From Cladopsammia gracilis (taxonomy: Eukaryota; Cnidaria; Anthozoa; Scleractinia; Dendrophylliidae), in contig JAJGOT010000198.1 in the NCBI GenBank assembly GCA_022457155.1, positions 35,001-99,000 on the forward strand: a DNA stretch of 64,000 nucleotides, read 5' to 3'. Made by a program: the position numbers and the translations under genes. Positions 62,125 through 64,000 of the stretch are shown here, piece after piece. How positions within the stretch are numbered: position 1 is the stretch's first letter; each line of letters opens with the position of its first letter. The notes beneath the pieces were generated by a model. That model saw nothing but the letters and a program-made list of their open reading frames with translations, did no database searches and was not told the DNA's origin.

Positions 62125-62541
62125 TCATCTTCGCGAATGATGTCGTTTGTGACGGTGACGACGACCTTCCTCTTTCACTGACATACCACAACTAAGTGCT
62201 CGCTCGCGATGAATGGCTGCCAAATCTATCTTCTCCTCTTCAACGGAAGCTTCGAAAAGTTCGTTTTCTTTAATGTCCTCCAGGCTGGGAACAAACCCAA
62301 ACCTGGGATATTTTCGTTTCTTTATTATCCGCCGACGGCGCACTGGTTTGTTTGGGCCCTGCATCATACTTTGGTCGATGGTTGCAAGATCTCGGTGGTA
62401 ATCGAAGGCGGATTTCTGGCCATATTTGAAGTCGAAATCGTAGACTTTGTTAGCCACGTTCAAATCCTTCATTGCTAGCGGGCCATCGTGAAGAAGACAC
62501 ACCGGCGATGGATCCTCCTGAAATGGTTCTGTTTTACACAT
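62125..62541 (-). CDS. Member 6 of the intronless family (138 aa)
   Basis: Unrecognised protein. The start is the ATG at 62541; further upstream in frame are only non-ATG codons before a stop. Segments: acidic start with Cys2 and Cys15, PLAMKDLNV (21-29), YDFDFKYGQKS (34-44), RDLATIDQSM (50-59), basic RRRRIIKKRK (68-77), KYPRFGFVPSLEDI (77-90), KENELFE (91-97), a shortened helical linker, DLAAIHRERAL (106-116), EGRRHRHKRH (125-134), histidine/arginine-rich end. Same order as the 34.0-, 44.7- and 52.5-kb members but the most diverged of that subgroup. No secretion or membrane signal. The leader preserves a recognisable GAxF text with a stop codon in the frame that is coding in the 52.5-kb gene. 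Function unknown. Confidence 0.8.
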   Translation of the reverse strand: MCKTEPFQEDPSPVCLLHDGPLAMKDLNVANKVYDFDFKYGQKSAFDYHRDLATIDQSMMQGPNKPVRRRRIIKKRKYPRFGFVPSLEDIKENELFEASVEEEKIDLAAIHRERALSCGMSVKEEGRRHRHKRHHSRR

Positions 62542-62650
62542 ATTGTCGAAGTTTTCTCGCGTTCTTGAATCAAGCTCCTTCCACTTCAAATGCTCTAAGA
62601 CAACTGATGCAAGAAAGTAATTAGGTTTCTTTTACACCTACGCTCGGCGT

Positions 62651-64000
62651 ACGTGCTCGCAATTTTAACTAGATATTGAATTTTAGCATAACAATAAATA
62701 ATTCATAATAAGCCAAAGCCGCCAGCCAATCAGAGCGCAAGCTCTTGATGGGTCGTGCTATTTACTTTCTTCCAATAACAATGGAACATGATAACACATC
62801 AATTTCAATGACCCAGAAATCAACAGAGGTCAGCCCATTTTTCTCGTATTAAATTTTGATTCTACTGGGACAATGAAATAAACACAACATGGCAAACTAG
62901 CTCTAACATGCCCATGAAATATTGTGCCGGTATCGTTTCCAAAACAAAGCTGACGTGCCCGAAATGTATGCGGATACGCTTCGTGACAACGTTCCTAGCG
63001 CGTGCTCGTCTTACCATTGTCTTAGGTTGACACATGACATATTTGCTCTTGATGTCATCAGTTGATTAGCGCCTGGCTGAGCGCTTTTAAACCAACAAAC
63101 TTCACCAGAGCAGTAAATAACATTTCAGATGCAAATTTAGCTTATAGCGGAACGTTGTTGCGAAAAAATAGCACAAATCTATTGTTTTATGTTTTGTTCA
63201 TACGGAGTGAAGTGTTTAGAAACTCGAAAGTTGATGTTTTTCTTTACAAATTAATCAGGCAGTGACGTTTATGTAAATATGATAGCCGTGACGAGACAGT
63301 GTAAACAAATCCAAATCTAAAATGTCTTGAACATCTGGTTGATTTGATCTTTATTTTGCAAACCTTCGGTAATAAACAGTTTCCGCAGAACATTCACTTA
63401 CAATATTGAACAACAGAACAAACTTAAAGGGCTATCACGAAATTATCAACGGGAGAGTGAATTAGAAGTGTGTAAAAACGTACTCAGGAGTGACAAACCG
63501 CACGTCTTGACCCCAAGTCCCTGTTAAGGCACACAATAGCTGGGACACACCCTCATCAATCAGTTCTTAAGTATTCTTGTCACAAATGGAGGTCGAGCCC
63601 GGTCGAGCGTACAATCAGTCCTTTCATTGTATTTTTAGAAGTAACAAAAGCGTATTGACACAGAAAAGCCGAGAAATAGCACTGTTCATTGCAATTTTAG
63701 CTTTTTGCTGATAAAGTTCTGCCTGAAAAACCCGCATCTACAACAGAGGAAGTTATGCAAACCATAAATGACAACGGAAATAGTGGATGTTTTGGCTAAA
63801 TCACGGACGGAATGCTTAGGGTGATAGAGCACGCGCATGCGCAAATTACTCAAATAATCTTGGTTTACGTAAAAGCAAATATTTATCCGGAAAACACTAA
63901 ATTCCAAATGAAACATATTTAGACCTAAACGCGATCAAAATTAACCTGGGTAAGAGGGCCACTTGTTTTTATGAAAGCAGCTAAATTTCTCGCAGAGAAA
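62651..64000. other. Intergenic, no gene seen
   Basis: No recognisable reading frame or RNA gene to the end of the window. CAATCAGAGCGCAAGCTC near 62,730 resembles repeat text at 47,770 in inverted form. Confidence 0.45.

Larger units (their letters stand above)
61900..62650. repeat. Duplication remnant D around the 62.1-kb gene
   Basis: The 3' flank (AAATCCTTAAAACTGTTCCT, CATGGCAAAGTTTATTTTCA, AAAGGATTCTC) is a diverged match to 33,830-33,905 and 52,230-52,310. The 5' flank (CAAGCTCCTTCCACTTCAAA, AACTGATGCAAGAAAGTAAT) matches 53,030-53,085. Only the gene and near flanks remain similar, so this is the oldest of the four FVPSLEDI-type copies. Confidence 0.65.

Overview
This window looks like nuclear DNA of an invertebrate animal, most likely an anthozoan cnidarian such as a coral. 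The evidence is a secreted cellulase gene with canonical GT-AG introns, long AT-rich spacers, tRNA-derived SINEs, and many short hairpin DNA transposons (MITEs) whose ends resemble repeats I associate with coral genomes. Nothing bacterial is present: there are no operons, no CRISPR array and no ribosome binding sites. The species assignment is inference.

Layout. (1) 1-3,244: no gene seen. (2) 3,345-7,721, plus strand: a complete four-exon gene for a secreted GH9 endoglucanase with an N-terminal cellulose-binding domain, a Pro/Ser/Thr linker and a GH9 catalytic domain (624 aa). A TATA box lies upstream and an AATAAA downstream. Intron 2 holds a dispersed element with a 77-bp tandem expansion, and a MITE bounded by a 9-bp target-site duplication. 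(3) 7.8-12.2 kb and 13-21 kb: gene-free, rich in inverted-repeat elements, including near-complete palindromes of about 550-565 bp. (4) Six intronless minus-strand genes at 12.4, 21.7, 34.0, 44.7, 52.5 and 62.1 kb form one unrecognised gene family. All share a C-terminal block [D/F]-[LV]-A-x-[IV]-H-x-E-R-A-L followed by G-R-R-[WYH]-R. Four of them add a basic central block with the core FVPSLEDI. (5) 26.5-32.1 kb: nested repeats comprising a palindrome, a (TA)n tract, an inverted pair of ~560-bp MITEs, a ~1-kb unit repeated three times and a 44-bp minisatellite. (6) 32.5-53.1 kb: diverged large tandem duplications that carry the family genes with their flanks. (7) 53-64 kb: MITEs, the 3' end of a non-LTR retrotransposon, and the last family gene.

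The family is the most notable item. It has six members on one strand, spaced about 8-12 kb apart, each coding for 126-213 charged residues with no membrane segment or signal peptide. Three members share a conserved upstream block with E-box, AP-1-like and CRE-like sites. In the 52.5-kb member, sequence that is untranslated leader in its sisters has become coding and is present twice. The products look intracellular and possibly nuclear, but their function is unknown. The cellulase and this family show no visible functional link.
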